The notes under the pieces were generated by a model that was not told the origin of the DNA, did no database searches, and worked only from the letters and a program-made list of their open reading frames with translations. From assembly GCF_000499385.1 (NCBI RefSeq), contig NW_013655220.1, positions 1 to 10,000 on the forward strand: a DNA stretch of 10,000 bases. Reading direction: 5' to 3'. This DNA is from Eimeria necatrix (taxonomy: Eukaryota; Apicomplexa; Conoidasida; Eucoccidiorida; Eimeriidae). The position numbers and the translations under genes were made by a program. Numbering within the stretch: position 1 is the stretch's first letter; every line of letters starts with the position of its first letter. Of this stretch, positions 1 to 7,912 are shown piece by piece.

Positions 1-1808
1 GGTGGGGATCCTGGGCCCTTCTGGGGGAGGCAAATCCACTTTATTGAATTGTTTAAATGGAAGACAAAAAGACAAAAAGGGAAAAGTGTTTCTTGACGGA
101 GTCCCTGCGGTGTACAGACACCTCAACTCCAAAGCCATCCACCTCCCCCAGGTCCCCTAAACCCTAAACCCTAAACCCTTGCCCAAACCCTAAACCCTAG
201 CCCGATCCCTTGGCCGTGGGATCCAGGCTCCACTTCCTGGTGAAGGCAGTGTGCTCACAAGTAGCTAGCCAGCTAGCCAACCAGCTAGCTAGCCAGCTAG
301 CTAGCTAGCTAGCCAGTAAGCTAGCTAGTTAGTTTGCTGGCTAGCTGGCTAGCTAGCTAGCTAGCCGGCTGGCTAGCTGGCGAGCTAGCTGGGTGGCTGT
401 CGTGGTGGCCATTTGCCCAGGTGGCTAGCTGGCTGGCTAGCTAGGTAGCTAGCTAGCTTGCTGCGTGCACGACCGTAAACCCTAAACCCTAAACCCTAAA
501 CCCTAAATCGTGGTTTCGTACACCTCAGGAACCAGTGTTTACGGGCCAGGAAAAAACAATTGAAGTTTTGGAGTTTTGTGGGGCCCTGAAGACTTGCTGC
601 AGCAAAGAGCAGCAGCAGCAACTTGTGCAGGCCGCGCTGCAGTTCCTCGGGCTCGAGAAAGTCGCCCACCAGGCAAGCCCCAAACCCTAAACCCTAAACC
701 CTAAACCCTAAACCCTAAACCCTAGGTGCGGGCCGGGGGCTTGAGGGGGGTCCGCGTTTGGCGCGAAGGGCGCGGCGCAGCGTGTAGCGTCTAGGGTTTA
801 GGGTTTAGGGTTTGGGGTCTGGGGTTCGGGGCCTAGGGTTTAGGGTTTAGGGTTTAGGGTTTAGGGTTTAGGGTTTGCAGAAAGTGGGCAACGCGAGAGA
901 AAGGGGCATTTCGGGGGGCCAAAAGAAACGGCTGATGGCCGGCCAAGCTTTCGTCTCTTTTGCTTCTCTTTGTTTTTGCGACGAAATCACTTCAGGTAAT
1001 TATTTTTTTTAATTCTTTTTAATTCTTTTTTATTCTTTTTAATTCTTTTTTAATTCTTTTTATTCTTTTTTCATTCTTTTTTCGTTCTTCTCTTTGTTCT
1101 TTGTGTTCTTTTTGTTTGTTCTTTTTTGTTCTTTCTTTTGCAGCTTTTGTTGCTTTGTTTGGTCTTTTTGTCTTTTTCTCTTTTCCAGTTTTTGTTTTTT
1201 GTTTCTTTTTGATCTTTTTTTGTTCTTTTCAAACTTTTAATCTTTTTTTAACCTTTTTCCTTTTTTTGTCTTTAATCTTCTCATTTTTGTTTTTATGTTC
1301 TTTTATCTTTTCTCTTTTTGGAAATTTTCTTTTAAATGTTTTTATTTCCATTTATTTGCACTTTTAAAAAGTTATTTTTCATTTTTCAAAAGTTGTTCTT
1401 CTCCACTTTTGTAGTTATTACCATTATTACCATTCCTCGTTCTCACTTTTATTTTTGTAATTCTTATTTTATTATTCTGATTTATTCTTCTTAATTTAAT
1501 ACAATTTAATTTAATTTAATTTAATTTAATTTAATTTAATTTAATTTAATTTAATTTAATTTAATTTAATTTGTTCTTAATGGCATTTGCTAAGTGTTTA
1601 TTTTATTGCCATTTTCATTTTGTTGCTTTCAAAATGCCATTTTTGCTGAGGGGTAAAAACAAAGAAAGTCGCAAATGGCAAATGAAATTAAATAAATTCA
1701 AAAATTTTAAAAACTTTTTTCAGAAAATAATTTACAAGTTTTTCAGTAACAGTGGCAAAAAGCAAATAAATCAAAAGATGCAAAATAACTCAAACAAAAG
1801 CCCCCAAA

Positions 1809-1853
<45 letters not shown>

Positions 1854-1905
1854 GACAATTGCACAGCATTAGCAGCATCACGACCACAGCAGCCGCCGCA
1901 GCAGC

Positions 1906-1949
<44 letters not shown>

Positions 1950-2068
1950 CATGCAGAGCTCAAAATAAGCCGAAATTGGCAATCTGTGGATTTCAAACCA
2001 CACTTGTGATTCCTTTGCACGAAAACACTCCTAAAAACGATGAAAAACCACGCCAAATCCATTGCTGC

Positions 2069-2119
<51 letters not shown>

Positions 2120-3440
2120 AGGGTTGAGTTCGAGCGACGCGTGCAGCCTGCTGCGGGGCCTGCAGCAGCTGGCGCGGGCCCGCAAAACTTCTTTTATTTT
2201 GGCAATTCACCAGCCCCCTGCTGCAGCTTTTTGCTGCTTCGATTTCGTCTTTTTGCTTTCCAAAGGCTTTTGCGTCTACAGCGGACCCGCAGCACACATG
2301 CCCGCCTACTTCGCAGCTCTCGGTGCGCCCCCACCTAGCTAGCTAGCCAGCTAGCCAGCCAGCTAGCTAGCCAGCTAGCTAGCTGGCTAGCTAGCTAGCT
2401 TCCTGGTTAGCCAGCTGGCTAGCTGGCTAGCTGGCTAGCTGGCTGGCTGGACAGCTCTTTAGGTGGCTAGCTAGCTTGCTAGCTAACTGGCTGGCTAGGT
2501 GTCTGGTGTGTGTAACTGGCTAGCTAGCTAGCTGGCTAGCTAGCTAGCTGGCTAGCTAGCTAGCTGGCTAGCTAGCTAGCTGGCTAGCTGGTTTTCTGTG
2601 CATGCAAATGACTTTCTGCTGTGATTGGTTTGATTGATTAAATTGTTCATTTGCTGAATTGAACTTGGTGAAAAGTAAATGCATTAAATGAATGAATTAA
2701 TTAAATAATAAAGGAAAAATAAATGCATTAAATGAATGAATTAATTAAATAATAAAGGAAAAATAAATGCATTAAATGAATTAATTAATTAAATAAAAAG
2801 GAAAAATAAATGCATTAAATGAATAAATTAATTATTTATTTTATTTGTTTTATTTCTCCACAGGATGTCCCCCGCCGCTGCACGAAAACCCCGCGGAGTT
2901 TTACGTGGAGTTATTAACTCCGGGATTTCCAAACTTTAAATTAAATGAATTAAAAGACGCTTTTGAAAAGTTCCAAAAACCAGCCCTCGAAGCTGAGGTG
3001 TACAGACACCTCAAACGCATGCAAGCCCTCCACACACACAGAGGGACCCCGCCCCAAAGTCCGCGCAAACCCTAAACCCTAAACCCTAAACCCTAAACCC
3101 TAAACCCTAGGGGTTGGGGAGTTGCTGCTGGGGCTGAAACAAATTAGAAAACAAGTCCGAAGAAGAAATTGAAATAATAAAAGAATTCAATGTTATATTT
3201 AATATTATATTTTATTATCACTAAATTAATAATATATTAGTGTAGTATTAATATAATATAAATGTAATACTTTATATTAAATGCAAATAAAGCAAGTAAG
3301 AGTAAATTAAACTAAATAAAAACAGATAAAAGTGAATTAAAAATAAAAATAAATAATACTAAGTTTTAATAAATGCTAATTAAAACTAATAATAGTGCTC
3401 TTAAAGGCAAAAGTTCCACTTGTGCATGCTTGAAGCCACA

Positions 3441-3510
<70 letters not shown>

Positions 3511-3514
3511 ATGA

Positions 3515-3601
<87 letters not shown>

Positions 3602-4041
3602 ACCAAGTTTCCTTTTTCTTCGCTTTTTAGTTCTTTTTTTCACCATTTTGCATGATTTAAAATATCCTGTTTGATATTATTCTTTTCAATTGCATATGTT
3701 TTATTTTTTTGCATTTAAAAAAATTATTTTGGCTTTTTATGTCTTTGTCTTCTAGTGTATGTACACTTCTGCTGCTGCAGCAGATTTGCTCGAGGACGCG
3801 GACGAAACAGCCAGCAGCAAAAGGCAAGTCGCAGCAGCAGCAACAACAGCAGCAGCAGCAAATGAAGAAGAAGAAGCAACAGCAGCAGCAGCAGCAGCAG
3901 CAATGGAGGGAGATCCAGCAGCAGCAGCAGCAACGGAGGGAGATCCGCAAGCAGCAGCAGCAGCAGCAATGGAGGAAGATCCAGCAGCAGCAGCAGCAGA
4001 AGTAGCGCGGGAAGAAGAAGAAGCAAAAGCCGCAGCAGCAA

Positions 4042-4076
<35 letters not shown>

Positions 4077-5948
4077 GTGAGAAGCAACGAAGAAGAACTG
4101 CTGCTGCTATTTGGAGACGCCAGCGTTCGCAGGTGAGCTGCGAAGTAAAATAAGAAAACAAAAATAGACAAAAAAGAAACAAAAAAGAAAAAAAGAGACA
4201 AAAAGAGATTAAAAGATGTTTAAAAAGAATTAAAAAAGATTAAATAAATTAAAAGAAACAAAAAAGAAAAAAAAAGACAAAAAAAAATTCAAAAGTGCAG
4301 CAAACGCAGCGCGCGAGGTGTCTGTACGGCTCAGCAACTGAAGCAGCAGCAGCAAAATGAAATTAAAATAAATTTATTTTATTTATTTTATTTTTAATTC
4401 CGAAGAGTTTTAAATAAATAATGCCGAAGATTGAGTTTCAAATGTCTCCTTTTTAGGGTTTATGGCTCTATCATCCTTTTTAGGGTTTATGACTTTATCC
4501 CCTGTTTTAGGGTTTGGGACTAAGTCCTCCTCTTTAGGGATTTTGACTATGACTTTATCCTCTGTTTTAGGGTTTATGACTATATCCTCCTCTTTAGGGT
4601 TTATGACTATATCTTCCTCTTTAGTGTTCATAACTATATCCTCCTTTTTAGGGTTTATGAGTATATCCTCCTTTTTAGGGTTTACGAGCATATCCTCCCT
4701 TTTAGGGTTTATGACTTTTTTCTCCTTCGATCCGTGCGGTGTACATACACCGCGCATGCCTTTGCATTTTTTTGTTTCGAAATTTTCAAATTTTGGATTT
4801 TTTGTGCCTTTTTTGTCTTTTGAAAGCTAAAAATGAATAAAAAATAAAAATAAATAAAAAATAAAAATAAATAAAAGTGGATTTGAATAAATGGATTTAA
4901 ATTTGAACAAATGGATGAACTTGCGAGTTTGAAAGTGCGGGCGCTGGGGTGTCTGCGCAGACACCGCGCGCCCTGGCTGCTGCAGCTGCTGCTGCTGCTG
5001 CAGCGGTCTTTCAAAAGAACTTTTCGAGATAAAAGAAGTTTCTTTTTGACAGTCTTTTCAGTTTATTTCTTTTCTTTCATCACTGGAATTCTTTTCTTCC
5101 GAGCTTTCCACAGAGCCCCCGTCTTCTACCAACTCTCCGCCCACGTCCTCGTAAACCCTAAACCCTAAACCCTAAACCCTAAACCCTAAACCCTATGTAT
5201 ATATATATATATATGAGTGCCTGCTTTTGCTTCACTATTGTATATATATGTATGTATAAATATGTATATATATGTAGGCAAATATATATATATATATATT
5301 ATTTAAAAATAAATGATAATTAATATATAATAAATAATATAAAAATAGATTAAAAACGCCCTAAGCCCTAGGCCTTAGGCCTCAACAAGCAGCGCAGACG
5401 GCGCGCCCGAAGCAGGGCTAGGGTTTAGGGTTTAGGGTTTAGGGTTTAGGGTTTGCGTTGGCTGCTGCAGATGTGCATAGCCCTCAGCATTATTCCTTTT
5501 GTAAACACTGTCACATATTTGGAAAGAAAACTTTTGTTCATGCACGAAGTCGCCGACGGCTTCTACTCCCCGGGGCCCTACTTGCTTGCAGAGGTTAGGG
5601 TTTAGGGTTTAGGGTTTAGGGTTTAGGGTTTAGGGTTTGGGATTTGGAGTTGGGGTTTTGGGCTCCAAGGAAGCCAGAATGGGGATTGGGTACAGGCTTG
5701 CGCCAAGGCTGTGTTGTTTAGGGGTTAAGGCTTAGGGTTTAGGGTTTAGGGTTTAGGGTTTAGGGTTTAGGGTTTAGGGTTTAGGGTTTAGGGTTTAGGG
5801 TTTGTGCGCAGGGCATAACGAGTTGTTTGGTGATGACGGCCACACTGCTGCCTTCGCTTTTAATTGTTTTCGCTTTTTGCAATTTTCCCTTTGACAGATT
5901 TCCTGCTGCCTTTCTTATCTACTTTATTTTCGAAGCAGTAAGCAATGT

Positions 5949-6016
<68 letters not shown>

Positions 6017-6240
6017 GCGTTCCAGTTGCAACTGCGTGTTTTGCTGCGAACACTACCGTTGTGTCACTGTTGCTGCTGGTGTCGCCAAAGCTGCAGTTGG
6101 TGCGCCGCAGCAGCAGCAGCAGCAGCAACAGCAGCAACAGCAGCAACAGCTGCTGCTGCTGCTGCTGCAGTTTTTGGGAAGCCTTTGTTTGCCTGAAGGG
6201 CCTTTTGCCTTTGCCTGCGTCTCTTGTTGGTATCTGCGCT

Positions 6241-6274
<34 letters not shown>

Positions 6275-6309
6275 CGCTGGGGGGACTGCGATATTCACGG
6301 CGCTGCTGC

Positions 6310-6360
<51 letters not shown>

Positions 6361-7264
6361 AGTTTGTGGACTCTGTAATGCAGCTTTGCTCAGCAACAAT
6401 GGACACATTTATGGCTGTCAACGCAGTTGGGGGTGGCTGGCTCTTTTTGACTTCTGTGCTAAACGGGCTCAACGCAAACCCTAGGCAAGAAGCAGCGAGG
6501 GTTTAGGGTTTAGGGTTTAGGGTTTAGGGTTTGGGGCTGGCGGAGGGGTGCAAGGGTTGGCAGGTTTGCAGCCTATGCGCGAGAAGGTTAGGGCTTAGAG
6601 TCTGGGCCTTGAGGGTTTAATGCCCACAAACTTTCACCTTTTGGGGGTTTAGGGTTTAGGGTTTAGGGTTTAGGGTTTAGGGTTTAGGGTTTAGGGTTTA
6701 GGGTTTCGGGCGTGTGCACAGGTCTGTGCTTGCTCCCCTCCGTTTTCTGTTGTTTTTGTCTCCTTACTTTTACCTTTTCGAGGGTTTGGCCATTGCGCTC
6801 TACGACGACAACGAAGCCATTTTTGGGGTGAGTAAACCCTAAACCCTAAACCCTAAGCCCTAAACCCTAAACCCTAAACCCTTTTTTTGCTTGGCCAGCG
6901 GGGAGCCTCCGGGTCTGCTGCAGCAGCAGCAGCAGGAGCTGTTTGCCGCAGCTGCTGCTGTGGAAACCCTAAACCCCAGGGCGCTCCCGCAGCCCTGAGC
7001 CAACCCCTAAACCCTAAACCCTAAACCCTAAACCCTAAACCCTCGTTTTGTGCGTCTTAGGACCCCGAGCGCGCGGCCACGTTTGGCTACTACAGCGCAC
7101 AAGACTTCTTCTCGGATTATGGATTAGGAGGTTCTTTTTTAAATTCAAAATTAAAAAGTTCGGAGTGGTTTTGGCTAGCTGATGTGCTGCCGCTAGCTAG
7201 CTGCACGCTAGCTGTCCACGCAGTCTGCTGGGCCTACTGGTCCTGCAAGCGCCTCACAGTTTGA
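1..7264 (+). CDS. ABCG-family half ABC transporter, 12 exons visible, 5' end outside window
   Basis: Multi-exon gene read by joining in-phase coding blocks. Exons: 1-151, 529-672, 881-995, 2122-2322, 2864-3058, 3781-4132 (or 3781-3823), 4961-5150, 5471-5593, 5812-5937, 6363-6484, 6722-6827 and 7061-7264, with a TGA stop at 7262-7264. Every junction keeps the frame. Introns are GT-AG except those at 673 and 6485, which are GC-AG. The product has an N-terminal ATPase domain with Walker A, Q-loop, signature, Walker B and H-loop, then a six-helix ABC2-type membrane domain, the ABCG (white/brown) order. About 572 or 675 residues are encoded from Walker A onward, depending on the exon 6 donor; ABCG half transporters usually have about 575 there. 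Family members export lipids, sterols or xenobiotics as dimers; substrate and membrane location cannot be told here. The start codon lies upstream of the window. Least certain are the exon 5 end and both exon 6 boundaries. Confidence 0.88.
152..528 (+). repeat. ABCG intron 1: telomere-like tracts and CTAG repeats
   Basis: The donor CAG|GTCCCC leads directly into CCCTAAA heptamers (about 155-199). Positions 260-460 are an imperfect tandem array of CTAG / CTAGCTGG tetramer-octamer units that alternates between CTAG-CTAG and CTGG/CCAG forms, so much of it is self-complementary. A second CCCTAAA tract lies at 477-507. The acceptor is TACACCTCAG at 528. There is no coding signal inside. Confidence 0.85.
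673..880 (+). repeat. ABCG intron 2 (GC-AG) with telomere-like repeats in opposite orientations
   Basis: The donor is CAG|GCAAGC, a GC-type 5' splice site. CCCTAAA repeats fill about 680-724, then a GC-rich spacer runs to about 790. TTTAGGG repeats fill about 791-877, up to the acceptor TTTGCAG at 880. The two tracts are complementary in RNA and could form a long hairpin that brings the intron ends together. Confidence 0.85.
996..2121 (+). repeat. ABCG intron 3: T-rich tract, AATTT pentamers, CAG and CTG arrays
   Basis: This is the largest intron, 1126 bases, from TCAG|GTAATT to CTGCTGCAG. Positions 1000-1470 are strongly T-rich, with TTAATTCTTTTT-like repeats near the start. Positions 1503-1572 are a nearly perfect AATTT pentanucleotide array. 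CAG arrays lie at 1811-1852 and 1909-1948, and a CTG array at 2071-2120 forms the 3' end of the intron. Open frames here translate as polyGln, polyAla or polyLeu and are repeat artefacts. Confidence 0.8.
2323..2863 (+). repeat. ABCG intron 4: CTAG repeat array and 44-bp AT-rich minisatellite
   Basis: The intron runs from CTCG|GTGCGC to TTTCTCCACAG. Positions 2334-2592 are a CTAG/CTGG array like that of intron 1, with a regular CTAGCTAGCTAGCTGG period towards 2517-2592. Positions 2677 to about 2840 hold four copies of a unit starting AAATGCATTAAATGAAT; the copies begin at 2677, 2721, 2765 and 2808. The array abuts the acceptor polypyrimidine tract. Confidence 0.85.
3059..3780 (+). repeat. ABCG intron 5: telomere-like tract, AT-rich block and long CTG arrays
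   Basis: After the preferred donor at 3059 a CCCTAAA tract occupies about 3067-3109. Positions 3165-3400 are strongly AT-rich, with no coding signal. Positions 3441-3510 and 3518-3600 are long CTG arrays split by ATGATT. A T-rich stretch (3608-3755) leads to two possible acceptors, TCTTCTAG at 3755 and CTGCTGCAG at 3780. Confidence 0.7.
3781..4132 (+). other. Exon 6: linker exon with Ala/Glu-rich repeat tract and two possible donors
   Basis: The exon follows a CTGCTGCAG acceptor and starts with DLLEDADETASSK, an acidic linker between the ATPase and membrane domains. At 3824 there is a GC donor (AAAAG|GCAAGT) that matches the GC donors of introns 2 and 10. If it is not used, the frame runs on through CAG-type repeats to a strong GT donor at 4133 (CGCAG|GTGAGC). 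That adds 103 codons rich in alanine, with acidic islands such as MEGDP, TEGDP and MEEDP. Both donors leave phase 2 and both join exon 7 at 4961 correctly. An alternative acceptor at 3755 (TCTTCTAG) would fit only with the earlier exon 5 donor at 2997. Alanine and glutamine homopolymer tracts are common in Eimeria proteins, so inclusion is plausible but unproven. Confidence 0.6.
4133..4960 (+). repeat. ABCG intron 6: A-rich blocks and a 27-bp minisatellite
   Basis: The donor is CGCAG|GTGAGC and the acceptor TGCGCAG. Positions 4141-4290 are A-rich. Positions 4449-4720 are about ten degenerate 27-bp units, each holding TTTAGGG plus TTTATGACTATATCCTCCTC-like sequence. Positions 4828-4880 are AAATAAAAAT-type repeats. 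Palindromic GGTGT...ACACC elements occur at 4317 (imperfect), 4738 and 4948, the last one spanning the acceptor. The minisatellite is open on both strands, because its 27-bp unit is a multiple of three. Confidence 0.75.
5151..5470 (+). repeat. ABCG intron 7: opposed telomere-like tracts around a TA-rich core
   Basis: The donor CTC|GTAAAC is itself the start of a CCCTAAA tract (5151-5195). Positions 5196-5340 are TATATA/TATGTA-rich. A short GC-rich block holds a CCCTAAGCCCTAGG-like degenerate repeat. TTTAGGG repeats at 5418-5454 precede the acceptor GCTGCTGCAG at 5470. As in intron 2, the 5' and 3' tracts are complementary. Confidence 0.85.
5594..5811 (+). repeat. ABCG intron 8: TTTAGGG tracts
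   Basis: The donor GAG|GTTAGG overlaps the first TTAGGGT heptamer. TTTAGGG tracts fill about 5595-5638 and 5727-5803, separated by unique G-rich sequence. The acceptor is GTGCGCAG at 5811. There is no CCCTAAA tract in this intron. Confidence 0.85.
5938..6362 (+). repeat. ABCG intron 9: strand-switching CTG/CAG arrays
   Basis: The donor is GCA|GTAAGC, a consensus match, and the acceptor CTGCTGCAG at 6362. CTG arrays at 5948-6013, 6150-6168, 6242-6272 and 6302-6362 alternate with a CAG array at 6105-6150, giving inverted repeats. This long intron lacks telomere-like heptamers. One frame stays open through part of it and into exon 10, giving a polyLeu run. Direct joining of exon 9 to exon 10 gives an ordinary ABCG helix region, so I treat the arrays as intronic. 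Confidence 0.7.
6485..6721 (+). repeat. ABCG intron 10 (GC-AG) with TTTAGGG tracts
   Basis: The donor is CCTAG|GCAAGA, a GC-type site. It is supported by phase: exon 10 ends with two codon bases and exon 11 supplies the third at 6722, restoring the frame into FLLFLSPYFYLF. TTTAGGG tracts lie at about 6498-6533 and 6645-6707. The acceptor is GTGCACAG at 6721. Confidence 0.85.
6828..7060 (+). repeat. ABCG intron 11: CCCTAAA tracts and a small CAG/CTG inverted repeat
   Basis: The donor GGG|GTGAGT is immediately followed by CCCTAAA repeats (6834-6881). A second tract lies at 7003-7043. Between them is a GC-rich segment with a CTGCTGCAGCAGCAG palindromic array. The acceptor is GTGCGTCTTAG at 7060. 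Confidence 0.85.
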
Positions 7265-7267
7265 GCC

Positions 7268-7317
<50 letters not shown>

Positions 7318-7560
7318 GGCAGCAGCGGCTGCGCAGCAGCCGCTGCAGGGGCGGCTGCTGCAGCTTCGCAGAGCTTGCTGCAGCTGCTGCTGCTGCGGGC
7401 CGGGCTGCTGCAGCTGCTGCTGCAGCTGCTGCTGCAGCTGCTGCTGCAGCTGCTGCTGCAGCGGCTTGTGCTGCTGCTTAGGGTGTTGCTGCAGCAGCAG
7501 CAGCAGTCTCGGTGTGCCGCTGCGGCTACGGAGGCGGCGTTGCATGCAGGACTTTCTTTT
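7265..7560 (+). repeat. 3' flank of the ABCG gene: CTG arrays, dodecamer repeat and perfect hairpin
   Basis: A CTG array starts four bases after the stop codon (7268-7318). Next is a perfect inverted repeat with 11-bp arms GCAGCGGCTGC and GCAGCCGCTGC around a 3-base loop (7322-7346). Positions 7411-7462 are tandem 12-mers of CAGCTGCTGCTG, each containing CAGCTG or CTGCAG palindromes. The region is probably 3' UTR or flank. Open frames on both strands translate as Gln, Ala, Leu or Cys runs and are repeat artefacts. Confidence 0.7.
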
Positions 7561-7865
7561 TGTTTTGTTTTTGGCTTTTGATGTTCAAAAATGAAAAACA
7601 AAGAAGTGATAATATGGCTTGCGGAAGATGAGCTCGGAGCAGCAGCAGCTGCCTCGCTGAGGTGTACGTACACCCCAGGAGCCTCGCTGAGGTGTACGTA
7701 CACCCCAGGAGCCAGCCGGGTGTCTGGACGAGAGGGTTTGGAAAATTCGAAGGAAAAACAGCTTTAAATGTATTTATTAAAACTAAAATTCAAAATATTA
7801 ATGTTTTAAAATAAATAAATGCTGCTAAAAAGGCTCAAGGCCCTCGGTAGAGCCACAGACAGACC

Positions 7866-7912
<47 letters not shown>

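Larger units (their letters stand above)
1..3058 (+). other. Exons 1-5 of the ABCG gene: nucleotide-binding domain
   Basis: Residues are counted from the first full codon at position 2. Exon 1 gives Walker A (GPSGGGKST, residues 5-13) and ends with HLPQ, the Q-loop glutamine at residue 50. Exon 2 continues with FTGQEKTIEVLEF, then LGLEKVAHQ. Exon 3 (881-995) gives VGNARERGISGGQKKRL, holding the ABC signature, and LCFCDE, the Walker B aspartate and catalytic glutamate (residues 132-133). Exon 4 gives ITSGLSSSDA across the junction, then ILAIHQPP with the H-loop histidine (residue 166). It runs on to LLSKGFCVYSGP and MPAYFAALG. Exon 5 gives CPPPLHENPAEFYVELL, the typical ABCG end of the ATPase domain. 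One oddity is that the D-loop aspartate expected after SGL is serine. The exon 5 end is uncertain: 3058 (donor AAA|GTCCGC next to telomere-like repeats) is preferred over 2997 (GAG|GTGTAC), because other introns in this gene also start right before such repeats. Confidence 0.87.
4961..7264 (+). other. Exons 7-12 of the ABCG gene: ABC2-type transmembrane domain and C-terminus
   Basis: Exon 7 gives HRAPWLLQ, the basic RSFKRTFRDKRSF segment and a first helix (SVYFFSFITGILFF). Exon 8 gives a hydrophobic stretch, then TYLERKLLFMHEVADGFY and PYLLAE, which correspond to the ERxLFxRE...Y...YFLAE region of ABCG proteins. Exon 9 encodes further helices (TATLLPSLLIVFAFCNFPF, FLIYFIFEA). Exon 10 encodes DSVMQLCSATMDTFMAVNAV and a helix ending LNGLNANPR. 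Exon 11 gives FLLFLSPYFYLFEGLAIALY followed by DDNEAIFG, matching the LSPxxYxxEAL...NEF region. Exon 12 gives GYYSAQDFF and a final helix around WLADVLPLASCTLAVHAV, then a short basic tail and TGA. Junction phases are 2, 0, 0, 0, 2 and 0 entering exons 7 to 12, and all agree with the reading frame. Exon 12 contains CTAGCT-rich DNA like the intronic CTAG repeats. Confidence 0.87.

Noticed and set aside
1101..1367. Phe/Leu-rich small membrane-protein-like frame
   Set aside because: It is a translation of the T-rich tract in intron 3; codon content is simply that of T-runs, with no family resemblance.
1571..2338. Long + strand open frame with polyGln and polyCys runs
   Set aside because: It runs through the AT-rich and CAG/CTG parts of intron 3. 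The real coding part (2122-2322) is in another frame and shows the ABCG H-loop region.
2677..2840. CRISPR-like array
   Set aside because: The 44-bp units are contiguous, AT-rich and without unique spacers, and sit inside a eukaryotic intron; this is a minisatellite.
5827..6506. Read-through of exons 9 and 10 via polyAla or polyLeu frames
   Set aside because: The two frames do not join without splicing. The GTAAGC donor at 5938 and CTGCTGCAG acceptor at 6362 give a phase-correct junction and a normal ABCG helix region.
6884..6963. Possible extra small exon inside intron 11
   Set aside because: It is open in one frame but encodes mainly Ala and Cys from CAG/CTG repeats; joining exon 11 directly to exon 12 gives the expected ABCG sequence.
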